From: an uncultured Collinsella sp.
Lineage (GTDB): Bacteria; Actinomycetota; Coriobacteriia; Coriobacteriales; Coriobacteriaceae
DNA: 64,000 nucleotides
Direction of reading: 5' to 3'
Assembly: GCA_934654835.1 (NCBI GenBank)
Contig: CAKUGY010000010.1
Coordinates: 25,289 to 89,288 of the forward strand
Numbering within the stretch: the first letter of the stretch is position 1; every line of letters starts with the position of its first letter. Position numbers and translations under genes: made by a program. Shown here one piece after another: positions 40,444 to 48,605 of this stretch. The notes under the pieces were generated by a model. The model saw nothing but the letters and a program-made list of their open reading frames with translations. It was not told where the DNA came from and did no database searches.

Positions 40444-40476
40444 CGTTTTGGGACCGCGGCTGAGCCATTGCGGCAA

Positions 40477-40513
40477 AACCACCACAAAGGTGCCTGTCCC
40501 CATTGTGGTGGTT
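40477..40513. repeat. Conserved-loop hairpin at the end of the pseudouridine synthase gene
   Basis: AACCACCACAA (40477-40487) pairs perfectly with TTGTGGTGGTT (40503-40513) around a loop ending CCTGTCCCCA. The right arm overlaps the minus-strand stop codon at 40512-40514, as the 28373 element overlaps the accDA stop. Confidence 0.75.
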
Positions 40514-41171
40514 AGGGCTCCCAGGGGCAGGGGGCTTCGATGTGGATGTGCTCGCCGGTTACGGGGTGCGTGAAGGACACACTGTGGGCGTGGAGCATCA
40601 GGCCACAGGGGCGCGGCGTGCCATAGAGGTCGTCGCCTACCAGGGGATGATGCTCGCTCGCCAGATGCACGCGGATCTGGTGCTTGCGGCCGGTGAGCAG
40701 CTCGACATCGATATACGAGCGCGTGGGCAGGCCACGGCGGCTCTTGAGGCGCTTGAGCACCTTCACGCGCGTCTGGGACGGCTTGCCGCTGGCGCCGACG
40801 CGCATCTTGCGGCTGTCGTGACGGTCGCGGGCGATGGGCTTGTCGATGAGCTTCTCGTTCCAGTCGATCTTGCCCTCGGCGAGCGCCAGGTAGTGCTTCT
40901 CGAAAGCGTGGTCGATGACCATCTGGTCAAAGGCGGGCTGCGTCTGCTTGTCGAGCGAGAACAGCACCACGCCGGTGGTGTCGCGGTCCAGGCGGTTGAG
41001 CGGCTGCATGTCGGTCGCGGCAAAGCCGTCGCCCATCGCCAGCAGCAGGTCGCTGGCGTAGTCGGTGAGCGTGCGCTCGCCGGTGCCGTCACCGTGGACG
41101 ATCATGCCGGCGGGCTTATCGATGGCCATGAGCCAAGCGTCACAGTAGAGGACTTGAGGTTCTTCGTTCAC
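40512..41171 (-). CDS. RluA-family pseudouridine synthase
   Basis: Converts specific uridines in rRNA or tRNA to pseudouridine. The 219-residue protein has the catalytic aspartate in PLNRLDRDTTGVVLFS near residue 60 (the family motif is usually HRLDRDTSG, here with Asn for His) and the later motif LLTGRKHQIRVHLASEHHPL near 165. It has no S4 domain. It starts with GTG at 41171, 15 bp after the U32-family gene, so both form a minus-strand operon; both may act on RNA. Target uridine unknown. Confidence 0.9.
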   Translation of the reverse strand: MNEEPQVLYCDAWLMAIDKPAGMIVHGDGTGERTLTDYASDLLLAMGDGFAATDMQPLNRLDRDTTGVVLFSLDKQTQPAFDQMVIDHAFEKHYLALAEGKIDWNEKLIDKPIARDRHDSRKMRVGASGKPSQTRVKVLKRLKSRRGLPTRSYIDVELLTGRKHQIRVHLASEHHPLVGDDLYGTPRPCGLMLHAHSVSFTHPVTGEHIHIEAPCPWEP

Positions 41172-41186
41172 GTGTAAGCCTTTCGG

Positions 41187-43679
41187 TTAGCTGATTCCCA
41201 CAAACATGCAGCCCGAGGTCGCCCCGCGCAGGCGGGCAGCGGGCTTGCGGCCGGCCTGTGCTGCCTCGACGGCGCGGCGGACGCGGGCGACGGCGCGGCC
41301 CACCTCATCCGCCTCGAGCAGCGTGCCGTCCACCATAAGACGGCGCACGCCAGCATCGAGCAGCTGAGGAACCTGCGGCGTGAGGTCGATGGGATAGGCG
41401 TCGTACAGGCGCGAGCGGCCGTGGATGTCGGTGCGCACGGGTATGACCTTGCCATCGATATTCTTGAGCGAGAGCTTGCGGGCGCGCAGGCGGCAGTTGG
41501 CGCAATCGTGGATGCAGCCGTTGGCGACCTGCAGGATGCAGTGCTCGCTCGTCATGACGCGGGGACGTCCAAAGACGGTGATGCCCAGGGCAGCCGGCGC
41601 AGCGGCTCCGAGTGTGACAATCTCGTCGAGCGTAATCTCGGGCGAGAGCCAAAACGCGCCGGCTCCGCGCTCGGCGAGCGCCTCCATGCAGGGCGTGTTA
41701 TGCACGGGCAGGCAGGAGCGAATCTCGGCCGTGGCGCCGGCCTGGGCGGCAACGGCGAGTTCGGAGATATTGCCGACGGCGACGGTGGATCCGGCATTGA
41801 TCCAGGGATCGACGCGGGCATGGTCGACGGCGCGGCAGACCTCGTCGAGCACGGGTACAATGCCCCGCTCAAGCGCATCGGCGGGGGAGACCCCGGCAGC
41901 CTCGAGCACGTCGGTCGTCATGTAGATGCGCGTGGCGCCCTCGGCACGGGCGGCCTCGGCGGCCTCGAGCGAGGTGACCGTGGCGCAAATCTGCGGCTCA
42001 TCGCGGTAGTGCTCGGGCATAGGGCGCGTACACTTGTTGAACGCCGGCAACTCGAGCGCCTTCGCGCGCTCCTTGTACGGCGCAAGAATGGCCTCCTCCA
42101 GCGCCTTGCAGGCAGCGGCGCGCACCTTGTGCACGGCGGAGAAGCCCATGCCGCAGCCGGCGTCGAGCGCCACATCAAAGCTCGCGACCTCAAAGGGCGA
42201 GGATCCCATGCGGCCGACGTGTTCAACCAGATCGGCGGCCTCGACGGCGCGGGTCTTGGCCGCCTCGACGGTAAAGCCCGTGGCGGTGGCGGTAAGCGCG
42301 GGGTTGTCGCAGCAGGTGAGCGTGACGGTAAACGGCTCGCCCAGGCGTGCCACGATGGACACATCAACGGCGCGGCGGCGCAACACGTCGCGCTTGAGCG
42401 CGGCGCCGGCGGCGTCAATGGCACGCTGGCTGCGAATCACGCGCACACGACAGCCCTCGGGCATGCTGCGGGGCACGCGGCACTCAATGATGTCGCCCGC
42501 GGCGGCATCCTCGGCGGCGATGGTGGTCAGGAACTGGTCGAATTCGTCATCGTGGCGAAGCTCCAGCAGGTCGCCCTTGCCCACGGGCTCAAACAGCTCA
42601 ATGCGGGCGATGGCGGCGCGGCGACGGCGGTCATCGGGCTTGAGACCGCGCACGTCGCGGTTGGCCAGGCGGCTGCCCAGCACCGTACCCACGATCTGGC
42701 CGCGGTTGTTGGAACGCTCGTAGCTCATCATCTCGTCGCCCGAGGTGCCGTCCTGATAGGCGTGCGTAAAGTCGCGGTTAAAGCAGCGCTTGAGCTGGCG
42801 CTGGCGGGCGGCTTCCTCGTCCTTAGCCACGGCGGCTCCGGCCAGCATGTCGTCAATCTCGCGACGGTACACGTCGACGATGGAGTACACGTAATCGGGC
42901 GCCTTCATACGGCCCTCGAGCTTGAGCGATGCGGCGCCGGCATCATACAGGCGGCGGACGAGCTGAGAGGTATTGGTGTCGCGCGGGCACAGCGCGCGCT
43001 CTCGACCGGCAGGGGAGAGCACGCGACCGTTCTCGTCGATCAGCTCGTAGGGCAGGCGGCAGGGCTGGGCGCACATGCCGCGGTTGGCCGAACGACCCGC
43101 CATGGCAAAGCTCGAAAGCAGGCACAGGCCCGAATAGCAAAAGCAGATGGCGCCGTGGCTAAAGACCTCAAGGTCCACATCGGGCGCAGCGTCGTGAATG
43201 GTGGCGATCTCATCGATGGAGAGCTCGCGCGAGAGGGTCACACGGTCGGCGCCCTGCTCGCGGCACCACACGGTCCCGCGGTCGTCGTGGATGTTCGCCT
43301 GGGTCGAGATGTGCGTCTCGATGCCGGGCATCGTGCGCTTGACCTCAAAGAATAGGCCCCAGTCCTGGATAATGAAGGCATCGGCGCCCAGTGTGGAGCA
43401 GCGATGGATGAGCTGCAGCGCGTCGCCCATCTCGGACTGTTTGATGACGATGTTGACCGTGACGTAGACGCGCGACCCGGCTAGATGCGCGGCACGGCAT
43501 GCCTGCTCAAAGGCCTCGTCGGTAAAGTTGGTGGCCTTGCGGCGGGCATTGAAGCTGCCCATGCCGCAGTAGATGGCATCGGCGCCTGCAGCGAGCGCGG
43601 CGGCAAAGGGCTCCGGGCCTCCGGCGGGGGCCAAGAGCTCGGGCCTGCGGTTGGTGGTTCGACTGGCGGTTGCGGTCAT
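41187..43679 (-). CDS. U32-family peptidase-like protein, RlhA type
   Basis: An 830-residue protein of the U32 family. The N-terminal part has ELLAPAGGPEPFAAALAAGA and the signature region EVFSHGAICFCYSGLCLLSS then GRSANRGMCAQPCRLPYEL near 175-210. A middle region of about 200 residues resembles the DUF3656 segment, and a further U32-like C-terminal half contains a second cysteine set (CIHDCANCRLR). The two-part layout matches RlhA, which hydroxylates a 23S rRNA cytidine, better than a collagenase; the adjacent pseudouridine synthase supports an RNA role. The specific function is inferred. Confidence 0.85.
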   Translation of the reverse strand: MTATASRTTNRRPELLAPAGGPEPFAAALAAGADAIYCGMGSFNARRKATNFTDEAFEQACRAAHLAGSRVYVTVNIVIKQSEMGDALQLIHRCSTLGADAFIIQDWGLFFEVKRTMPGIETHISTQANIHDDRGTVWCREQGADRVTLSRELSIDEIATIHDAAPDVDLEVFSHGAICFCYSGLCLLSSFAMAGRSANRGMCAQPCRLPYELIDENGRVLSPAGRERALCPRDTNTSQLVRRLYDAGAASLKLEGRMKAPDYVYSIVDVYRREIDDMLAGAAVAKDEEAARQRQLKRCFNRDFTHAYQDGTSGDEMMSYERSNNRGQIVGTVLGSRLANRDVRGLKPDDRRRRAAIARIELFEPVGKGDLLELRHDDEFDQFLTTIAAEDAAAGDIIECRVPRSMPEGCRVRVIRSQRAIDAAGAALKRDVLRRRAVDVSIVARLGEPFTVTLTCCDNPALTATATGFTVEAAKTRAVEAADLVEHVGRMGSSPFEVASFDVALDAGCGMGFSAVHKVRAAACKALEEAILAPYKERAKALELPAFNKCTRPMPEHYRDEPQICATVTSLEAAEAARAEGATRIYMTTDVLEAAGVSPADALERGIVPVLDEVCRAVDHARVDPWINAGSTVAVGNISELAVAAQAGATAEIRSCLPVHNTPCMEALAERGAGAFWLSPEITLDEIVTLGAAAPAALGITVFGRPRVMTSEHCILQVANGCIHDCANCRLRARKLSLKNIDGKVIPVRTDIHGRSRLYDAYPIDLTPQVPQLLDAGVRRLMVDGTLLEADEVGRAVARVRRAVEAAQAGRKPAARLRGATSGCMFVGIS

Positions 43680-43984
43680 ATCCTGCCTTTCAAAATGCTC
43701 AGATATTCAAAAGTATAGTGGGGCCGTCGCGGCGGGCGAGCCCTGTGGCCCAAGCAGGACAAAGTCTTCAGCAGCCCTTACGGCGAGCTTCACCGTCCGG
43801 TCATGCCGTTCAGCGGCCGACAGGCGCCGTTGGGCGATAAAATATTCTCGCATCGTGATAATTATCTTGCATCGAGCAAGCGGCTCCCCTAATATCCCAA
43901 TCAAGCGCGGCGTTCAGACCGAACTGTGCCTCCCGGTGTGAACGCCGCGCTCACGCTCTCTCAACTGTTCGTAAGGAGATAAAC
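43680..43984. other. Divergent intergenic region between the U32 gene and ridA
   Basis: A 305-bp region holding promoters for both flanking genes. AT-rich boxes around 43845-43875 (GATAAAATATT, GATAATTATC) are candidates. A perfect 13-bp hairpin follows at 43904-43951. A short minus-strand frame at 43707-43904 shows no ribosome-binding site or recognisable content. Confidence 0.4.
43904..43951 (+). promoter_or_regulatory. Leader hairpin before ridA
   Basis: AGCGCGGCGTTCA (43904-43916) pairs perfectly with TGAACGCCGCGCT (43939-43951) around a 22-nt loop, ending 33 bp before ridA. No T-run follows, so it is more likely a stability or regulatory element than a terminator. Confidence 0.5.
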
Positions 43985-44362
43985 ATGAGCAAGACCGTTG
44001 TGTCTTCTGATAACGCACCCGCAGCCATCGGCCCGTATTCCCCCGGCATCCAGACCGGCAACATGGTCTTCCTGTCCGGCCAGCTGGGCATCGACCCCGC
44101 GACCGGCAAGATGCCCGAGGGCGTCGAGGCCCAGGCCAAGCAGTCCCTCGCCAACGTCGAGGCCCTGCTGACCGCTGCCGGTGCCACCTTTGCCGATGTC
44201 GTCAAGACCACGGTCTACCTGGCCGACATCGCCGACTTCGCTGCCGTGAACGAGATCTACGCCTCCAAGTTCGTGGCTCCGTTCCCCGCGCGCAGTGCCT
44301 TCCAGGTTGCCGCTCTTCCGGCCGGCGGTCTGGTCGAGATCGAGGTCATCGCCGCCCTCTAA
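43985..44362 (+). CDS. ridA: RidA family enamine/imine deaminase
   Basis: Hydrolyses reactive 2-aminoacrylate-type enamines and imines released by PLP enzymes. The 125-residue trimer-forming protein has AIGPYSPGIQTGNMVFLSGQ near the N-terminus and PARSAFQVAALPAGGLVEIE near the C-terminus, with the arginine that binds the substrate carboxylate. GTAAGGAG precedes the start. It is a single-gene unit ended by a terminator. The neighbouring regulator and purine genes might supply its substrates, but that is speculation. Confidence 0.93.
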   Translation: MSKTVVSSDNAPAAIGPYSPGIQTGNMVFLSGQLGIDPATGKMPEGVEAQAKQSLANVEALLTAAGATFADVVKTTVYLADIADFAAVNEIYASKFVAPFPARSAFQVAALPAGGLVEIEVIAAL

Positions 44363-44399
44363 GATGTAGGCGAAACAAGACATGACATGCAAAAAAGAA

Positions 44400-44433
44400 C
44401 CCTGCAGCGCGTGCGAGCTGCAGGGCTCTTTTT
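44400..44433 (+). terminator. Terminator of ridA
   Basis: CCCTGCAGC (44400-44408) pairs with GCTGCAGGG (44417-44425), followed by CTCTTTTTG. Confidence 0.9.
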
Positions 44434-44489
44434 GTCAAGCGAGGGGGCAAAAATGATTCGCGATCCTTCGTCGCATGCGGATCGCGGGA

Positions 44490-45146
44490 CTAGCCTTCCT
44501 TGCGGACTTTTTGCAGGTAGCGGTAGACGCTGGGCTCCGAGATACCCAGTGCGGTGGCGGCGCAGGCCACGGCGCCCTTGAGCATGAACACGCCGTTGCC
44601 GTTGAGGTGGCGAATGACGTCCACGCGGTCGCTCTGGCCAAGCGATGCCGTATCCTGCCCGCGCGCGGTCAGCAACTCGGCAATGCTGCGGTCGATGAGC
44701 TCCTGCGTGGACTCCGACAAGCTCTCGACCTCGATGGGGGCGGGTTCAGTGCGCGTCGGGGCGGCGTCGAAGCACGCCATGAGCTGCTGCGCCATGGCGT
44801 TGATGTTGCGCACGGTCGAAAGATCGGTGTTGACGCAGAGCATGCCGACGATTTCGTCGTCCTCGCGGATAAAGAACGTCGCGGACTCCAGCGTCTTGCC
44901 GCCGGCGCCGCGGCCCTCATAGCCCGTAATAAAGGGCAGGTCGTGATACTTGGGGTCGTGCATAATCTTGAGCGCCAGATCGGTAGCGGGGCCGCCGACT
45001 TTGCGGCCGCTCACGATGCCGTTGCGAATATCGATGATGGCATGGTCGATATCCGAGAAATCGTGCAGGACAATCTCGCTGTTCTTACCGAGTATCTGCT
45101 CCAGGAAATCGACCATCGGCAAAAAGCGACGTACGGTCTCGTTCAT
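44490..45146 (-). CDS. YheO-type PAS/helix-turn-helix transcriptional regulator
   Basis: A 218-residue regulator. Its N-terminal half matches the YheO-like PAS domain (LGKNSEIVLHDFSDIDHAII, then GGKTLESATFFIREDDEIVG and MLCVNTDLS), and the C-terminal 60 residues form a helix-turn-helix of the DauR/YheO type (ACAATALGISEPSVYRYLQK). ATG 45146 is preferred, being six bases from AAGGAG; the frame is open 48 bp further. It is divergent from the purine permease gene and so is a likely regulator of the purine operon, although family members control several small-molecule pathways. Confidence 0.87.
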   Translation of the reverse strand: MNETVRRFLPMVDFLEQILGKNSEIVLHDFSDIDHAIIDIRNGIVSGRKVGGPATDLALKIMHDPKYHDLPFITGYEGRGAGGKTLESATFFIREDDEIVGMLCVNTDLSTVRNINAMAQQLMACFDAAPTRTEPAPIEVESLSESTQELIDRSIAELLTARGQDTASLGQSDRVDVIRHLNGNGVFMLKGAVACAATALGISEPSVYRYLQKVRKEG

Positions 45147-45510
45147 GGGCAACTCCTTTGCGATTGAAATCGAAAATAATTCGAAGGCGTTCATAACAAT
45201 TTTTTATCATGGTAACACGCCGTTCATCATCTCGTATATCCGCAGGTACACGACGTAATACGGACGAACGGTAGGAATTTGGCGGTAAACGGTCGACCAA
45301 AAGAAATGTAAGATGCTACTCAGAGCAAGCACGTTTCTGACCTGCGAAAACGCTTTATTCCACCTGAAGAATAGTCTGATAACAAAAAATTATTATTGAG
45401 AATAAGAAAAATCTTTAATACGATATGAAACGAAGGCACAACCTCAACCACGCACTGCGTCAAAATAGACGTCTAGATGCGAAAATTCTATTTCGAGGAT
45501 TGGTGGTCAA
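45147..45510. other. AT-rich divergent promoter region of the purine operon
   Basis: A 364-bp gap, strikingly AT-rich from about 45370 to 45500 compared with the rest of the window. It must hold the promoters of the YheO-type gene and the permease operon. I looked for a purine riboswitch before the permease and found no match to its conserved elements. No reading frame or strong repeat seen. Confidence 0.5.
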
Positions 45511-46905
45511 ATGGCCCAGGAGACGGTAACGAACGGCACTGAAGCCCTGTTTACTCGTGAAGGCAAGCCCCCTGTACAGGAAATGATCCCGTGTGCGCTT
45601 CAGCACGTGCTGGCATCGTTTGCCGGTATCATCACCCCGGCGGTCATCATGGCCGGCGTCTATGGCTTCGATAGCCAGCAGAGCACCGACATCATTCAGG
45701 TCGCCCTTATTCTTTCGGCAATCGACACGGCCCTTCAGGCCTTCGCCCCCTTCCGTCGCATTGGCGGCGGCCTGCCCATCGTCATGGGCGTTTCGTTCGC
45801 GTTCCTCCCGGCCCTGCAGGCCATGGGCGCCTCGGGCTTTAGCTTTGGCGCGCTGCTGGGCGGCGAGATCGTCGGCGGCGCCGTCGCGGTCCTGTTTGGT
45901 CTTGCCTACAGCAAGATCAAGTGGCTGTTCCCGCCCGTCGTGACCGGTACGGTCATCTTCTCCATTGGCGTTTCGCTGTATCCCACGGCCGTCAAATACA
46001 TGGCCGGTGGCATGGGTACGCCGCTGTGGGGCACCCCGCAGGCCTGGTGCGTCGCTCTGATCACCTTCGCCGTGGTCTTTGCGCTCGCCAACTTTGGCAA
46101 GGGCACGCTCAAGCTGGGTTCCGTGTTCTTTGGCATGATCGTCGGCATGATCGTCTCAATCCCCTTTGGCATGATCGACTTCTCCAGCGTCGCCACCGCC
46201 CAGGTCTTCGCCCTTCCCAAGCTCATGCCCTATGCGCTCGAGTTTGATCCCGAGGTCTGCATTACCCTCGCTGTCGTGTTCCCCATGGTCGCCATCCAGG
46301 TCATCGGCGATGTGTCCGCAGCCTGCCTGGGCTCCATCGACCGTATGCCGACCGAGCGCGAGCTCTCCGGCGCCATCGTCTCCCAGGGCCTCACCTCTAT
46401 GGTCGGCGGCTTCCTCGGCGGCCTTCCCACGAGCGCCCTTGGCCAGAACGTGGGCATCATCTGCTCCAACAAGGTCGTCAACAAGTGGGTCTTTGTGATC
46501 ATCGCGGCCGTCTTTGCCATCGCCGGTCTGTTCCCGCAACTCTCTGCCGTGCTCTCCGCCATCCCGCAGCCTGTCATCGGCGGCGCGACCGTCGGCGTCT
46601 TTGGCACCATCACCATGAACGGCGTGCGCATGTTCACCCGCGAGGGCCTCACGCAACGCACCACCACCATCGTCGGTACCTCGGTCGTCTTTGGCCTGGG
46701 TATCTGGATGGCCAGCGGCTGCCTCGCCGGCGAGGGCATGCCTACCTGGGTGTCCACCGTCATCGGCTCCAACGCCGTGACCCCCACTGCCATCATGGCC
46801 ATCGCGCTCAACCTGATCCTTCCGCAGACGCCGCCCGTGGCTCAGCACATCGATGCCGCCAAGGATGCTGCCGTGGATCTGGTCTTGCCCGAGAGCAAGA
46901 AGTAG
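45511..46905 (+). CDS. NCS2-family purine (xanthine/urate) permease
   Basis: A 464-residue membrane transporter of the nucleobase-cation symporter-2 family, with about 12-14 hydrophobic segments. The N-terminal QHVLASFAGIITPAVI and the QNVGIICSNKVVNK motif near residue 310 are characteristic. Placement ahead of ssnA, ygfK and a xanthine dehydrogenase indicates a purine such as xanthine or urate instead of uracil. A hairpin follows the gene and ssnA begins after 196 bp. Confidence 0.9.
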   Translation: MAQETVTNGTEALFTREGKPPVQEMIPCALQHVLASFAGIITPAVIMAGVYGFDSQQSTDIIQVALILSAIDTALQAFAPFRRIGGGLPIVMGVSFAFLPALQAMGASGFSFGALLGGEIVGGAVAVLFGLAYSKIKWLFPPVVTGTVIFSIGVSLYPTAVKYMAGGMGTPLWGTPQAWCVALITFAVVFALANFGKGTLKLGSVFFGMIVGMIVSIPFGMIDFSSVATAQVFALPKLMPYALEFDPEVCITLAVVFPMVAIQVIGDVSAACLGSIDRMPTERELSGAIVSQGLTSMVGGFLGGLPTSALGQNVGIICSNKVVNKWVFVIIAAVFAIAGLFPQLSAVLSAIPQPVIGGATVGVFGTITMNGVRMFTREGLTQRTTTIVGTSVVFGLGIWMASGCLAGEGMPTWVSTVIGSNAVTPTAIMAIALNLILPQTPPVAQHIDAAKDAAVDLVLPESKK

Positions 46906-46922
46906 CCAATTCGGTGCTATTC

Positions 46923-46952
46923 GTTGGCGGACGCATCGCCTCGTCCGCCAAC
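46923..46952 (+). other. Intercistronic hairpin after the permease gene
   Basis: GTTGGCGGACG (46923-46933) pairs perfectly with CGTCCGCCAAC (46942-46952). Without a T-run it may be an mRNA-stability or partial termination site between the permease and ssnA. Confidence 0.5.
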
Positions 46953-47101
46953 GTCTTGCGGCGCCAAGCCGCACTTCAAAGGGCTTATCCCTTTGGTGAA
47001 GCGTTGACGGGAGAGGGCCCGTTTCCGGTGTAGGCCGGCGCTTCGCACTTCCGCTATGTCAGAGGTGTCAAACCCCGCCTCTGATGTTGAAGGGAGCATT
47101 T

Positions 47102-48457
47102 ATGCTTCTGGTCGCTAACGGTTCCGTCTTTACCCGCAACGCTCAGACCCCGTTCATTCCCAACGGTGCGGTCGCCATTGACGGAGATACGATCGTCGAA
47201 GTGGGTCCCGAGCGCGAGCTCAAGGCCAAGTACCCGGATGCCGAGTACGTCGACGCCCAGGGCAACCTCATCATGCCCGGACTCATCAATTGCCACACCC
47301 ACATCTACTCGGGTCTGGCCCGCGGCCTTGCCATTAAGGGCTGCAACCCCACCAACTTCCTGGAGAATCTTGAGCAGCAGTGGTGGAAGATCGACGACAA
47401 TCTGACGCTCGATGGCACCAAGGCCAGCGCCTATGCCACGATCCTGGATTCCATCCGCGACGGCGTCACCACGATCTTCGATCACCACGCGAGCTTCTGC
47501 GAGATCCCGGGCAGTCTCTTTACCATTAAGGACGCCGCTCAAGAGCTGGGCATGCGTTCGTGCCTGTGCTACGAGGTCTCCGACCGCCGCGGTCAGGAAA
47601 AGTGCGATCAGGCCATTGCCGAGAACGCCGAATTTGCCCAGTGGGCCGCCAAGGAGCGTCGCGATAACGACAACCACATGATTGCAGCCATGTTTGGCGG
47701 TCACGCCACCTTTACGCTTTCGGACGAGACCATGGATAAGATGGCTGAGGCCAACAACGGCCTGACCGGCTTCCACATTCACGTGTGCGAGGGCATGAAC
47801 GACGTGTGGGATTCCCGCCTCAACCGCGGTGGCATCAGTCCCGTCGAGCGCCTGCTGCAGCACAACCTACTCGGTCCCGACACCATGCTCGGCCACTGCA
47901 TCCACGTGACGCCCGCCGAGATGGACATCGTCAAGGAGTCCGGCACCTGGCTGGTCAACAACCCCGAATCCAATATGGGCAACGCCGTGGGCTGCGCTCC
48001 CGTGCTCGAGTTCTTCCGCCGCGGCATCCCCGTGTGCATGGGCACCGACGCCTACACCCACGATATGCTCGAGAGCCTCAAGGTCTTCCTGATTATTCAG
48101 CGCCACAACGCCGCCATGCCCAATGTGGGCTGGTGCGAGGCCATGACCATGCTGTTCGAGAACAACGCCAAGATGGCCAGCAAGTACTTCGACCGCAAGC
48201 TCGGCGTGCTCGAGGCCGGTGCCGCCGCCGACGTCATCGTGATGGATTACAAGCCCTTTACGCCGCTGAGTGAGGAGAATATCGACGGCCACATGCTCTT
48301 TGGCATGATGGGCAAAAACTGCCGCACCACCATCATCAACGGCAAGGTCCTGTACAAGGACCGCGAATTCGTCGGTATCGACGAGGACAAGATCAACGCG
48401 TGGACCATGGCCGAGTCTAAGAAGCTTTGGGGCACGCTCAACGAGCGCACCTACTAA
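47102..48457 (+). CDS. ssnA: Putative aminohydrolase SsnA
   Basis: A metal-dependent amidohydrolase of 451 residues. The first metal motif is in MPGLINCHTHIYSGLARGLA near residue 60; later histidines lie in GHCIHVTP, and the aspartate in CMGTDAYTHDML near 315. In E. coli and clostridia ssnA lies with ygfK and selenium-dependent molybdenum hydroxylases, as here, and is thought to act in anaerobic purine breakdown. ATG 47102 is chosen for GAAGGGAG just upstream; an in-frame start at 47084 has no such site. The exact substrate is not established by sequence. Confidence 0.9.
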   Translation: MLLVANGSVFTRNAQTPFIPNGAVAIDGDTIVEVGPERELKAKYPDAEYVDAQGNLIMPGLINCHTHIYSGLARGLAIKGCNPTNFLENLEQQWWKIDDNLTLDGTKASAYATILDSIRDGVTTIFDHHASFCEIPGSLFTIKDAAQELGMRSCLCYEVSDRRGQEKCDQAIAENAEFAQWAAKERRDNDNHMIAAMFGGHATFTLSDETMDKMAEANNGLTGFHIHVCEGMNDVWDSRLNRGGISPVERLLQHNLLGPDTMLGHCIHVTPAEMDIVKESGTWLVNNPESNMGNAVGCAPVLEFFRRGIPVCMGTDAYTHDMLESLKVFLIIQRHNAAMPNVGWCEAMTMLFENNAKMASKYFDRKLGVLEAGAAADVIVMDYKPFTPLSEENIDGHMLFGMMGKNCRTTIINGKVLYKDREFVGIDEDKINAWTMAESKKLWGTLNERTY

Positions 48458-48472
48458 TTCACAAGTAGATTC

Positions 48473-48508
48473 ACGCGCGTCGGATGTTTCGCCACATTCG
48501 ACGCGCGT
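48473..48508 (+). other. Intercistronic hairpin between ssnA and ygfK
   Basis: ACGCGCGTCG (48473-48482) pairs with CGACGCGCGT (48499-48508). No T-run. It starts 16 bp after the ssnA stop and may tune relative expression in the operon. Confidence 0.5.
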
Positions 48509-48605
48509 ACAGGCGGCCTCCGCGGGGTCGTCGGCGCTGTGCTAGCGCTACACCGTATTTCGCCCGCCGCGCGGTCTCGCCGGGCGTTACAGAGAGGAGC
48601 TCATT

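Noticed and set aside
41421..43355. A 644-codon plus-strand frame opposite the U32-family gene
   Set aside because: The minus strand encodes an intact, motif-rich U32/RlhA-like protein in a consistent operon; the plus frame has no recognisable motif.
43707..43904. A 65-residue minus-strand frame in the U32-ridA gap
   Set aside because: No ribosome-binding site, no family resemblance, and it covers the likely promoter region of the U32-family gene.
45147..45510. Purine riboswitch before the permease gene
   Set aside because: No match to the conserved loop-loop and core bases of the purine aptamer could be found by eye; only AT-rich sequence is present.
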